Source: Candidatus Brevefilum sp.
Lineage (GTDB): Bacteria; Chloroflexota; Anaerolineae; Anaerolineales; Anaerolineaceae
Length of the DNA stretch: 7,740 nt
Direction: 5' to 3'
Assembly: GCA_007135845.1 (NCBI GenBank)
Contig: SLIC01000204.1
Span: forward strand, 1-7,740
Positions within the stretch are counted from its first letter, which is position 1, and every line of letters starts with the position of its first letter. This document shows, one piece after another, positions 1 through 5,961 of the stretch. The translations under genes and the position numbers were made by a program. Below the pieces are notes generated by a model that did no database searches, was not told the origin of the DNA, and worked only from the letters and a program-made list of their open reading frames with translations.

Positions 1-2
1 AT

Positions 3-437
3 GAACTCCACGTGGCAGAATTTATCGAAGGAGACCCGCTGGCTGTCTATGACCCTGTCAACAGCACCGTTAACTGGGAGATTCCCATGTATGACGTGCT
101 GTTTGGAGAGGAGCCCTTTGAAATCTTCGCCATTTACCGGGTGGATATCACTGAACCAGCTGAGCCTGCAGAACCAACCGAACCTGATGAGCCAGAACCG
201 GTTGAGCCAGAACCAGAAGAAGTACTTATGCCGACCCCAGGCACAGATCCGGAAGACACCGAGCCCCGCCCCCCTGTTGACACCGAGTTTGAAGAACCCT
301 CCGATGGCCTGTTTGGACTGCCAAGATGGGCGCTGATTGTTACGGTGGCCGTGCTCTGCTTGGGCGGTATCCTCGTCGTCGTTGCTGCCGTCGTAATCAT
401 ATTGATCACCCGGAAGCGAAAACAAAACCAGCCTTAA
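3..437 (+). CDS. C-terminal part of a surface protein with Glu-Pro stalk and membrane anchor (5' end outside window)
   Basis: The reading frame is open from base 3 (E-L-H-V-A-E-F...) to TAA at 435-437, so the gene begins before the window. The GTG at 12 is an internal Val. About 48 residues with no family I recognise (ending FAIYRVDI) come first. They are followed by a Glu/Pro-rich stretch of about 22 residues (EPAEPAEPTEPDEPEPVEPE), a second acidic Pro/Thr linker, and one strongly hydrophobic segment (about WALIVTVAVLCLGG through VVIILI). The protein ends in a basic tail, RKRKQNQP. This is the layout of an extracellular domain on a stiff acidic stalk with a C-terminal transmembrane anchor and a short positive cytoplasmic end. 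No LPXTG-type sorting motif is visible. Function is unknown; the N-terminal domain that would identify it is not in the window. Confidence 0.8.
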   Translation, partial: ELHVAEFIEGDPLAVYDPVNSTVNWEIPMYDVLFGEEPFEIFAIYRVDITEPAEPAEPTEPDEPEPVEPEPEEVLMPTPGTDPEDTEPRPPVDTEFEEPSDGLFGLPRWALIVTVAVLCLGGILVVVAAVVIILITRKRKQNQP

Positions 438-448
438 TTTCAGTGTGA

Positions 449-526
449 ATTGGCCTCCAATAATGCGTTGCTGGTGTAAAATAGGTTTACTTACCAATAA
501 CCTGCATCAAAAAAGAGGAGGCCAAT
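449..526 (+). promoter_or_regulatory. Long imperfect hairpin covering the Shine-Dalgarno and start codon of the oxidoreductase gene
   Basis: ATTGGCCTCC at 449-458 is the exact reverse complement of GGAGGCCAAT at 517-526. The 3' arm holds the AGGAGG Shine-Dalgarno (516-521) and the AT of the ATG at 525. Further nested pairing lies inside the loop: TGC 464-466 with GCA 504-506, GTT 467-469 with AAC 499-501, TGGT 472-475 with ACCA 493-496, and GTAAA 476-480 with TTTAC 486-490, closed by the loop ATAGG. If transcribed, this would hide the ribosome site, as in an RNA thermometer, a riboswitch expression platform or a protein-bound leader. No known riboswitch class was recognised. If transcription instead starts inside it (TAAAAT at 477-482 is a possible -10), only the 3' arm is in the mRNA and the palindrome would act as DNA. 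Confidence 0.5.
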
Positions 527-1529
527 GACATCATCAACTATTAAAGCCGGGATCATCGGTTGCGGCGGCATCAGCCATTTTCACATGCAAAATATGTTCC
601 AGGCTAAGAATACAGAGGTTGTCGCCCTGTGCGACCCGCTTGAAAATTCGGTCAAGCAAGCGGTCAGGCTCATCACGGATTCCGGTTACGCCGTACCCCC
701 AAATGAGCCCGATGTCGAACGTTTCCTATCGTCCTACGAAATGGACGCCGTTCTGATTGCCACCCCCCACACCATGCATCACGACCATACCCTGGCAGCG
801 CTTGAAGCTGGGCTGGATGTCTTGCTGGAAAAGCCCATGGTGGTTAATCCACAGGAAGCCCTCAACCTGATTGATGCCCGTGACCGCACCGGTCGGGCAC
901 TGGTGGTCGCCTTCCAGGGCAGTCTCTCTCCGCTCATCCGGCAGGCAGCTGAGGGTCTTCAGCGCGGCGACTACGGCACCCTGGTCTCGGTCAGCGCGAC
1001 CATCTGGCAGCACTGGGGGGAGCTTGCCAAAGGCACCTGGCGCCAGGAACCTGAGCTTTCCGGTGGCGGCTTTATATTTGATACCGGTGCGCATATGCTC
1101 AATACCGTCGCCGACCTGGTTGGCCAGGACTTTGATGAAGTGGCGGCGTGGATGGATGATTACGGTCGCCCGGTCGAGACGCTTTCGGTGGCCATCGCCA
1201 AGCTGGCTTCCGGTGCAATGGTCACCTTGCACGGGTGCGGTGAAACGATCCCCTCCTGCAGTTCGGATATCAAGCTCTTCTGTACTGAGGCGATCCTGGA
1301 CACCTGCGCTTGGGGTCGCAGCCTGTCCATTCAAAAAGCCGGCCGAAAACGTGCTAAAAAAGTCCCCTACCCACCAGCTTCCAGTGTGTGGGACACCTTT
1401 GTGAAAGTGCGCAATGGTGAAATCGAAAACCCCAGCCCCCCAGAGGTTGGCTTACGTATGATCCGCCTGTATGATGCCATCTGCCAATCAGCGGCACAGG
1501 GCGGAAAAACTGTCAAAATTGAGAAATAA
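525..1529 (+). CDS. Gfo/Idh/MocA family NAD(P)-dependent oxidoreductase
   Basis: Predicted cytoplasmic sugar or polyol dehydrogenase of 334 residues, the normal length for the family. The N-terminal Rossmann domain opens with GIIGCGGIS (residues 9-17), a GxGxxS dinucleotide-binding loop. The family signature EKP is at 102-104, where Lys103 is expected to be catalytic. In the C-terminal alpha/beta domain [12 protein letters not shown] (179-190) gives the conserved Asp186 and His190 of the substrate site. The ATG at 525 is chosen because AGGAGG (516-521) lies just upstream, although the 3-nt spacing is short. A ThuA-like gene follows after 18 nt with its own ribosome site, so the two are very likely cotranscribed. 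Members act on inositol, glucose, glucoside or N-acetyl sugars by C-H oxidation; the exact substrate cannot be read from the sequence. Its start region is inside the hairpin described at 449-526. Confidence 0.92.
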   Translation: MTSSTIKAGIIGCGGISHFHMQNMFQAKNTEVVALCDPLENSVKQAVRLITDSGYAVPPNEPDVERFLSSYEMDAVLIATPHTMHHDHTLAALEAGLDVLLEKPMVVNPQEALNLIDARDRTGRALVVAFQGSLSPLIRQAAEGLQRGDYGTLVSVSATIWQHWGELAKGTWRQEPELSGGGFIFDTGAHMLNTVADLVGQDFDEVAAWMDDYGRPVETLSVAIAKLASGAMVTLHGCGETIPSCSSDIKLFCTEAILDTCAWGRSLSIQKAGRKRAKKVPYPPASSVWDTFVKVRNGEIENPSPPEVGLRMIRLYDAICQSAAQGGKTVKIEK

Positions 1530-1547
1530 TCACTTAAGGAGAACGCA

Positions 1548-2273
1548 ATGAACAGTAAACCTCGTGTGACTGTTTGGAATGAATATCGTCATGAGAAAAG
1601 CGATCCTGCCATACGGGATATTTACCCGAACGGCATCCACAACACCATTGCCGGCTTCCTGGCTGAAGCCGGATTCCCCACCAATACCGCCACCCTCGAT
1701 GACCCCGAACACGGGCTGACTCAACAGCGGTTGAATGAAACCGATGTACTCATTTGGTGGGGACATATGGCCCACCACGAGGTTTTAGACGGTATCGTCG
1801 ACCGTATCCAGGCGCGCATCCTGGAAGGCATGGGCCTGATCGCCCTGCACTCGGCCCACTTTTCGAAGATCTTCCAACGCATGATGGGCACCTCCTGCAA
1901 CCTGCGCTGGCGCGAGATCGGCGAAAAGGAACGCATCTGGACCGTTGCCCAGGGTCATCCCATCGCCCGGGGTGTGGGTCAATACTTTGAACTGCCCCAG
2001 GCCGAGATGTACGGCGAGTTCTTCGACATCCCAGAGCCAGATGTGCTGGTGTTTATCAGCTGGTTTGCCGGCGGAGACGTGTTCCGCAGCGGATGCTGCT
2101 GGCAGCGCGGCTTCGGGCGGGTATTCTACTTCGCCCCCGGCCACGAGTCCTACCCAATCTATCACGATCACAACGTGCAGCAGGTCATCATCAACGCCTG
2201 CCAGTGGGCCGCCAGCCACGACACCCCGGAGCTTCCCTTTGGGCATGTACCGGAGCCTTTGGAAAAATTGTGA
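1548..2273 (+). CDS. ThuA-like domain protein (trehalose-utilisation family)
   Basis: A 241-residue protein that is almost entirely one ThuA-like domain, a class I glutamine-amidotransferase-like fold. Supporting motifs are [13 protein letters not shown] (67-79), [14 protein letters not shown] (96-109) at the position of the nucleophile elbow, and [17 protein letters not shown] (191-207) followed by an amphipathic C-terminal helix ending in CQWA. The elbow has His-Ser (101-102) instead of the amidotransferase Cys, so no glutaminase chemistry is expected, in line with the family. TAAGGAG at 1535-1541, 6 nt before ATG, supports the start. ThuA proteins are found beside Gfo/Idh/MocA dehydrogenases; in rhizobia ThuA and ThuB act in trehalose and related disaccharide use through keto-sugars. 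A role on the oxidised product of the preceding enzyme is inference. No secretion signal is seen. The gene is followed at once by a heptamer array and a terminator. Confidence 0.88.
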   Translation: MNSKPRVTVWNEYRHEKSDPAIRDIYPNGIHNTIAGFLAEAGFPTNTATLDDPEHGLTQQRLNETDVLIWWGHMAHHEVLDGIVDRIQARILEGMGLIALHSAHFSKIFQRMMGTSCNLRWREIGEKERIWTVAQGHPIARGVGQYFELPQAEMYGEFFDIPEPDVLVFISWFAGGDVFRSGCCWQRGFGRVFYFAPGHESYPIYHDHNVQQVIINACQWAASHDTPELPFGHVPEPLEKL

Positions 2274-2282
2274 ATAAGTGAA

Positions 2283-2318
2283 TAGGTACTAGGTATTAGG
2301 CGATTAGGTGGAAGGAGA
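2283..2318 (+). repeat. TAGGTAN heptamer array A, downstream of thuA-like gene
   Basis: Five units in plus orientation: TAGGTAC, TAGGTAT, TAGGCGAT (an 8-nt variant), TAGGTGG, AAGGAGA. The array starts 10 nt after the thuA stop codon. The 18-mer AGGTATTAGGCGATTAGG (2291-2308) recurs exactly at 5859-5876, including the 8-nt variant, which points to a shared source rather than independent slippage. Confidence 0.8.
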
Positions 2319-2328
2319 GTGAAGTTAT

Positions 2329-2359
2329 GGTGCGCTGTGATTTGAGCGCACCTTATTCT
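2329..2359 (+). terminator. Intrinsic terminator of the oxidoreductase/thuA unit
   Basis: GGTGCGCT (2329-2336) and AGCGCACC (2345-2352) form a perfect 8-bp GC-rich stem with an 8-nt loop, followed by TTATTCT. The U-run is weak but lies on the plus strand, so it suits the thuA-side transcript. The opposite strand has no U-run after the stem. Confidence 0.65.
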
Positions 2360-2381
2360 GCTGTGATTCCCAGGTTTTTCA

Positions 2382-2397
2382 TGTAGGGGCACGGCAT
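2382..2397. repeat. Half copy of a dispersed palindromic repeat (TGTAGGGGCACGGCAT)
   Basis: TGTAGGGGCACGGCAT is one arm of the palindrome family TGTAGGGGCACGGCAT/ATGCCGTGCCCCTACA, which I recall as interspersed in several bacterial genomes, including Chloroflexota and cyanobacteria. The second arm is missing: the sequence goes on as AAAGTGTCGAGG. It lies between the convergent thuA and lipoprotein genes. Recognition is from memory and was not checked by search. Confidence 0.4.
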
Positions 2398-2408
2398 AAA
2401 GTGTCGAG

Positions 2409-2431
2409 GAGACAAAGACAAGCTGTGTCTC
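2409..2431 (-). terminator. Weak stem-loop at the 3' end of the lipoprotein gene
   Basis: GAGACA (2409-2414) can pair with TGTCTC (2426-2431), and a competing 5-bp stem AGACA/TGTCT is possible at 2416-2430. It touches the lipoprotein stop codon. There is no convincing U-run on the minus strand, so this may be a 3' processing or stabilising hairpin or nothing functional. Confidence 0.25.
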
Positions 2432-3780
2432 TAATTAATCGGCTCCAGCCAGTATTCCTGGCCATTGCCTTCGGCGGTCCAGCCGGAACCGCCTGGCAGC
2501 CGTGGATCAGCGATCTCCCACCACACCAATCCTTCTGAGCACACTGGCCCATCCAAGAGGATATAGGTCTCGTCAGCGATAAACTGACCGACCACGTTCT
2601 CACCTTTTTGGGGTTCCGAGCGTACCCGGTTGGGCATCTCGCCAATCAGTTGGACGAGGTTACCGATTTTCAGCCTGGTCCATCCATCGGAACAGTCCGG
2701 GCGAGTATCAGCGGTCTTCATTATTGGCGACCAAACCACTCCCCCAAAGGCCGGTTGAGGCAGTGTAACCTCCCAGGTCTCCCCGCTCTCAAACTCAACC
2801 ATCCAATGTTTGGTTTCACATTGGCCATTACAAACAAAATCCCGAAATACCAGGTACCTGCCATCCGGCGACCAGCTAAAAAATTCCACATCGTGTTGAT
2901 TACTTGATAAGGTGCGGTATGATCCACCAGATATGGGCATCGCGTATAAAAAGCCTTGTGACTCATTGTAACGGATGAATGCCAGCCACCTACCGTCCGG
3001 TGAAAAGCGCGCCTGATCATTCCAACCAATGTCAATCAGCTTGCGCAAGGCTAACCCATCTGGATTCATGCTGTATATCGAGCCATCGGCCTGGCGTGTG
3101 TACACAATCTGCTCTCCAGAAGGTGACCATGAAGGAGAATAATAGTCATTGCGATAATGCGCCTCCGGTGTCAAATTCACCAATCCCGTGCCATCTGCAT
3201 TTATCCTGAAAATTGCCCCTTCATTATTGGAAAAAAAGGTAATGAACTTGCCATCTGGCGAAAAGGATGGCGAGATAATAATCGAAAAGTCATTGGTTGC
3301 AGAAAGGTTGACCAGACTCTTATCTGCAATAGACAGAATGTTAATCCCATCTAAAGTTGTTGCCAGAACAAGCTGGGTTCCATCAGGAGACCAGCCAATA
3401 GAGTTAAGATCGTAGTACCTGTCAGGTTCATATGTCCAATCCACCCGTGACCCATCTGGATTGACGAATTGGATGGTCATAAGTTCTAAAGTGGCGTTAA
3501 TATAAGCCAGCGGTCCATATTTACTGAAATCATATTTGCCTTGTTGGGGACGTGGTGGTTCTGTCGGCCACTGGGTGCTGGTGATTGTGGAGGTGGGTAT
3601 TTGGGTTGCCGTTGATGTTGCTTCAACAATGGCTGTTGTAGGTGTCAGCGTTTTAACTTCAGCTGTGTTTTCCGCAGTTACAGAAGGCTCAACGGTATCA
3701 ACCGTGTCTGGCACAGCTGGGGCGCAGCCCACACAAACCACCAGTAAAACGGTTATGGTCAAAAGGAGAGATTTTTTCAT
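2431..3780 (-). CDS. Lipoprotein with PD40/TolB-like beta-propeller and C-terminal SH3-like domain
   Basis: A 449-residue exported protein. Residues 1-19 are a lipoprotein signal (MKKS, a hydrophobic core, then CVGC); Cys19 is the likely lipidation site, though Cys at -3 is less usual than Leu. A Thr/Pro/Ser-rich spacer runs to about residue 75. Six propeller blades are marked by PD40 motifs: GWSPDGTQLV (129), SFSPDGKFIT (172), SWSPSGEQIV (217), RFSPDGRWLA (258), SWSPDGRYLV (302) and a degenerate VWSPIMK (349). Residues from about 371 form an SH3b-like domain with PNRVRSEP (383-390), LLDGPVC and the ending GWTAEGNGQEYWLEP. The start is supported by AGGCGGTGA (3782-3790), an almost complete anti-16S match. 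It probably sits on the outer face of the cell envelope; PD40 propellers and SH3b domains often bind protein or wall partners. No enzymatic residues are evident. It converges on the thuA gene. Confidence 0.88.
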   Translation of the reverse strand: MKKSLLLTITVLLVVCVGCAPAVPDTVDTVEPSVTAENTAEVKTLTPTTAIVEATSTATQIPTSTITSTQWPTEPPRPQQGKYDFSKYGPLAYINATLELMTIQFVNPDGSRVDWTYEPDRYYDLNSIGWSPDGTQLVLATTLDGINILSIADKSLVNLSATNDFSIIISPSFSPDGKFITFFSNNEGAIFRINADGTGLVNLTPEAHYRNDYYSPSWSPSGEQIVYTRQADGSIYSMNPDGLALRKLIDIGWNDQARFSPDGRWLAFIRYNESQGFLYAMPISGGSYRTLSSNQHDVEFFSWSPDGRYLVFRDFVCNGQCETKHWMVEFESGETWEVTLPQPAFGGVVWSPIMKTADTRPDCSDGWTRLKIGNLVQLIGEMPNRVRSEPQKGENVVGQFIADETYILLDGPVCSEGLVWWEIADPRLPGGSGWTAEGNGQEYWLEPIN

Positions 3781-3826
3781 GTCACCGCCTGATTGTAATT
3801 TTTAGAGAACCGACAACCGCATGTAG

Positions 3827-3850
3827 AAAAACCGCTGATCCTCATCGCGG
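3827..3850 (-). terminator. Intrinsic-terminator-like hairpin in front of the lipoprotein gene
   Basis: Read on the minus strand, CCGC-GA-TGA-GGA-TCA-GCGG is followed directly by TTTTT. This is a 7-bp stem with a 2-nt bulge and a triloop. It lies between the regulator stop (4008) and the lipoprotein start (3780). It may end the upstream regulator transcript, or act as an attenuator if transcription starts from the candidate promoter at 3867-3896. Confidence 0.4.
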
Positions 3851-3866
3851 ATGATGATGTGATTCA

Positions 3867-3896
3867 ATATTAACAAGGAATACCCCTTTTCATCAA
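3867..3896 (-). promoter_or_regulatory. Candidate sigma70-type promoter for the lipoprotein gene
   Basis: On the minus strand TTGATG (3891-3896) is separated by 18 nt from TAATAT (3867-3872), each matching the consensus at 4 of 6 positions. It predicts a leader of about 80 nt containing the hairpin at 3827-3850. The match is modest. The rest of the 227-nt gap 3781-4007 shows only short C-run/G-run pairs. Confidence 0.3.
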
Positions 3897-4007
3897 TATC
3901 CCCCTGGGGCTATTTTTCTATTTGTTTTTAACCTGTCAGGACAAACCTTTAACACGGCTCAAAGAGCGTTTCGCAGTCAGTTCAACTTTTCAACCACCCA
4001 TATTTGC

Positions 4008-4640
4008 TTACTTGATTTCAACCAACCCATACTTTAGCGCCAACAAGACCGCTTCTACCCGTGTGTGGACGTTGAGCTTCTTATAGATACTTTTTAGATG
4101 GTTTTTCACCGTTCCCAAGGAGATATGCAGTCTCTCAGCCATTTGGACATTGTGATAACCCCCAACCACCAGTGCTAATACTTCTTGTTCACGTTCCGTT
4201 AAATTTCGTATTAATTCTTGGGGTGAAGGCTGATTTCTGGCCAGAAACACTTCTAATAAAGGGCTTACCCTGAACCCGCCATTCGCCACTTCATGAATGG
4301 ATTCAAGCAGGATATCCACCGGTTCGCGGGTGAGCAGATAGCCGCACACGCCCGCATCCATTAATGTAAGAAAATGCTGTTCATCGATAATCTGGTTCAG
4401 GGCAAATATTGGTATGTTAAAATTGGCCGCATTCATTTGCCTGACGAGATTTTCTGAAGGGTTGTTCAGCAGATAGCAATCCAGAATTAGAACATCCGGC
4501 TGAAGTTGCTCAATCTCATCGACTACTGAGTCTTCGCTGGTGAATGCCCTAACCAGCTCAAATTCGTCCTGACTGCTGAGCAGAGCCCACAGTCCCAGTG
4601 CAGATAACGGCTGATCACTCACAAACGCAACACGAATCAT
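4008..4640 (-). CDS. Orphan NarL/LuxR-family response regulator with an atypical receiver
   Basis: Predicted cytoplasmic transcription factor of 210 residues. Residues 1-115 are a receiver domain and 146-206 a LuxR-type helix-turn-helix (NLTEREQEVLALV, then the recognition helix region LGTVKNHLKSIYKKL), which is fully canonical. In the receiver the phospho-acceptor Asp54 (LILDCYL) and one acidic residue, Asp9, are present. The usual Asp pair is Ser8-Asp9, the switch Thr/Ser after strand 4 is Asn82 (FALNQ), and the conserved Lys of GYLLK is Thr104 (GYLLTREP). It may therefore be weakly phosphorylated or controlled another way. AGGGAG (4644-4649) lies 3 nt before the ATG. No histidine kinase is in the window. 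It lies downstream of galE on the same strand, with a 144-nt gap filled by a repeat array and an AT-rich leader. Its targets are unknown. Confidence 0.88.
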   Translation of the reverse strand: MIRVAFVSDQPLSALGLWALLSSQDEFELVRAFTSEDSVVDEIEQLQPDVLILDCYLLNNPSENLVRQMNAANFNIPIFALNQIIDEQHFLTLMDAGVCGYLLTREPVDILLESIHEVANGGFRVSPLLEVFLARNQPSPQELIRNLTEREQEVLALVVGGYHNVQMAERLHISLGTVKNHLKSIYKKLNVHTRVEAVLLALKYGLVEIK

Positions 4641-4735
4641 ATTCTCCCTCTCATGTTAGCTGGTCAAGATTCTGTGATAATAAGCATATCATAAGCCCAA
4701 ATACCAATAAACCTTCCAGAAATAAGTCAAATTGT
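4641..4735 (-). other. AT-rich leader of the regulator gene
   Basis: On the minus strand this gap starts just after the heptamer array and holds TTGACT (4725-4730), a 5-of-6 match to a -35 box, but no good -10 at 16-18 nt. TATGAT (4688-4693) and TATTAT (4677-4682) look like -10 boxes but lack matching -35 elements. The regulator probably has its own promoter here; which one cannot be decided. Confidence 0.3.
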
Positions 4736-4812
4736 GTCCCTCATACCTCATACCTGATTCCTGTTACCTAAATCCTACTACCTACTACCCACTACCTAAT
4801 ACCTTATTCCTG
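4736..4812 (-). repeat. TAGGTAN heptamer array B, running into the 3' end of galE
   Basis: Read on the minus strand there are eleven consecutive 7-nt units without a break: CAGGAAT, AAGGTAT, TAGGTAG, TGGGTAG, TAGGTAG, TAGGATT, TAGGTAA, CAGGAAT, CAGGTAT, GAGGTAT, GAGGGAC. The consensus is (T/C/G)AGGTAN. The first four units are translated as the last residues of GalE (RNKVLGSG) and supply its TAG stop at 4785-4787. The 7-nt phase holds over 77 nt although individual units differ, so this is old or degenerate repetition. Confidence 0.88.
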
Positions 4813-5798
4813 ATTTCTCCCCACCTGAGCGCATCGGCAATGCCCTGGTCAATCGATTTTTCTGCCTGCCATCCCAACAACTGCAGTGCTTTATCCGCGT
4901 TGGCATATGAGCCGGCTACATCACCGGGGCGCGGCGGCATTTCCCGTTTGGGAAGTGATTTTCCATACACGCGCTCAAAGGCTTCCACCATCTCCCGCAC
5001 GGTCACACCGTTGCCTGTGCCCAGGTTAATAACCGCATAGGGTACCTCCGCATCAACAACATCTGCCATAACCGCGTCAAATTGCTCAACGGCTCTGATA
5101 TGCGCCAGGGCCAAATCCCACACATGGATATAATCACGGATACCGGTGCCATCACGGGTCGGCCAGGTCGTTCCAGTGACATGAAACTCGGGTGCTTCAC
5201 CAAGCGCTACAGCAACCAGCCTGCCGAGAATATGGCTGGGTTCCTTGATATGCATCCCTGAGCGCATCTGTGGGTCCGCGCCAATCGGGTTGAAATAACG
5301 CAAGGCAATCCCCTGCAAGCCGTAAGCCTGGCAGAAATCCTCGAGCACCATTTCCATCATATACTTGGTGCGGGCATAGGGGCTGTTGGGCTTAAGGGGT
5401 GATTTTTCAGTGACCATGAAACCGGGGACCACATCATAAATCGCGGCCGAAGAACTGAACACCACCCGGGGAAAACCCAGCTGTGAAAGCTGGTAGAAGA
5501 AATCCATCGATTTGACCACGTTCTCGCGGTAATAGTCATAAGGTTTTTCGACCGATTCAGGCACCACGATCAAGGCAGCACAGTGGATTGTTGCCGTGAT
5601 ATCAGGGTGGTCACTAAACACCTGCGCGACCACATCCTGATCAGCAATATCGCCTTGATAGAAAATATGCCCCCGGGTAAAGGCTTCCTGCCCGGTGACC
5701 AGTGAATCGAGAATGATGGGGGTGTAGCCATGGTCCACCAACGCCGAACAGATCGTGCTGCCGATATAGCCCGCCCCACCCGTGATCAAAACCTTCAT
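4785..5798 (-). CDS. galE: UDP-glucose 4-epimerase
   Basis: Interconverts UDP-glucose and UDP-galactose in the cytoplasm with tightly bound NAD, feeding surface polysaccharide or galactose use. The 337 residues match the usual length. Extended short-chain dehydrogenase features are all present: GGAGYIG (7-13) for NAD, FSSSAAIY (114-121) with the catalytic Ser, Tyr141-x3-Lys145 (PYARTKYMME), RYFNPIGA (167-174) and DGTGIRDYIHVWDLA (216-230) for the nucleotide sugar, then NLGTGNG (258-264). AGGAGG (5806-5811), 7 nt before the ATG, supports the start. A 161-nt gap with repeats separates it from the thiolase, and an extended -10 at 5837-5845 suggests its own promoter. The C-terminal residues RNKVLGSG and the stop come from heptamer array B, so the original C-terminus may have been replaced. 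Another UDP-hexose epimerase specificity cannot be excluded. Confidence 0.93.
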   Translation of the reverse strand: MKVLITGGAGYIGSTICSALVDHGYTPIILDSLVTGQEAFTRGHIFYQGDIADQDVVAQVFSDHPDITATIHCAALIVVPESVEKPYDYYRENVVKSMDFFYQLSQLGFPRVVFSSSAAIYDVVPGFMVTEKSPLKPNSPYARTKYMMEMVLEDFCQAYGLQGIALRYFNPIGADPQMRSGMHIKEPSHILGRLVAVALGEAPEFHVTGTTWPTRDGTGIRDYIHVWDLALAHIRAVEQFDAVMADVVDAEVPYAVINLGTGNGVTVREMVEAFERVYGKSLPKREMPPRPGDVAGSYANADKALQLLGWQAEKSIDQGIADALRWGEIRNKVLGSG

Positions 5799-5836
5799 CG
5801 AATAACCTCCTGGATTTTGTTACGCAACATGAATAG

Positions 5837-5845
5837 ATTGTATCA
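5837..5845 (-). promoter_or_regulatory. Candidate extended -10 promoter of galE
   Basis: TGATACAAT on the minus strand is a TGN extended -10 with TACAAT (5 of 6 matches), about 39 nt from the galE start, which would leave a leader of about 30 nt. No -35 box is obvious 16-18 nt upstream, where heptamer array C2 lies. Confidence 0.35.
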
Positions 5846-5857
5846 TTGATGGGAAAA

Positions 5858-5893
5858 CAGGTATTAGGCGATTAGGAATCAGGAATTAGTAAC
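5858..5893 (+). repeat. Heptamer array C2, inverted copy in front of galE
   Basis: Five units in plus orientation: CAGGTAT, TAGGCGAT, TAGGAAT, CAGGAAT, TAGTAAC. It contains the 18-mer shared exactly with array A. Unlike the other arrays it runs opposite to the flanking genes, and it faces array C1. Confidence 0.75.
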
Positions 5894-5961
5894 CAAGATA
5901 TTAGAAGATCAACATTCAGGTTGAATTTATCCTAATACCCAGTACCTAGTACCTAATACCT
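5859..5961 (-). terminator. Long-range stem between inverted heptamer arrays after the thiolase gene
   Basis: AGGTATTAGG at 5859-5868 is the exact reverse complement of 5952-5961. In the minus-strand transcript the 10-bp stem would begin inside the thiolase stop codon and end before GUUUUCCC. The loop is about 83 nt and contains a small ATTCA-GGT-TGAAT hairpin (5914-5926). The long loop makes classical termination doubtful; a 3' stabilising fold is also possible. Confidence 0.35.

Noticed and set aside
12..14. GTG as start codon of the first gene
   Set aside because: The frame continues upstream to the window edge, no ribosome site precedes it, and the product would be a signal-less fragment ending in a membrane anchor.
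134..409. Ser/Gly/Thr-rich 91-codon minus-strand frame
   Set aside because: It is the complement of the Glu-Pro stalk codons and the transmembrane segment.
477..482. TAAAAT as the -10 box of the oxidoreductase promoter
   Set aside because: No -35 box lies 16-18 nt upstream (the nearest TTGGCC is 21 nt away). Kept only as an alternative reading of the hairpin region.
726..1334. A 202-codon open frame on the minus strand inside the oxidoreductase gene
   Set aside because: It lies wholly antisense to a clearly conserved Gfo/Idh/MocA gene, has no family motifs and no ribosome site, and is explained by the codon use of the real gene.
871..1404. A 177-codon plus-strand open frame inside the oxidoreductase gene
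   Set aside because: It is out of frame with the family-matching protein, rich in Ser/Arg/Pro, and shows no recognisable domain.
1785..2246. A 153-codon minus-strand open frame antisense to the thuA-like gene
   Set aside because: Shadow of a conserved gene; its His/Asp/Val-rich composition mirrors the opposite strand.
3792..3797. TACAAT (minus strand) as the -10 box of the lipoprotein gene
   Set aside because: It would place transcription start inside the Shine-Dalgarno sequence, and no -35 box is at the right distance.
3536..3805. Valine-rich 89-codon plus-strand frame resembling a membrane protein
   Set aside because: It is antisense to the signal peptide and Thr/Pro spacer of the lipoprotein, which explains its hydrophobic composition; no separate ribosome site or motif is seen.
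4736..4812. CRISPR array
   Set aside because: The units are 7 nt, directly abutting and degenerate, with no spacers of typical length and no cas genes.
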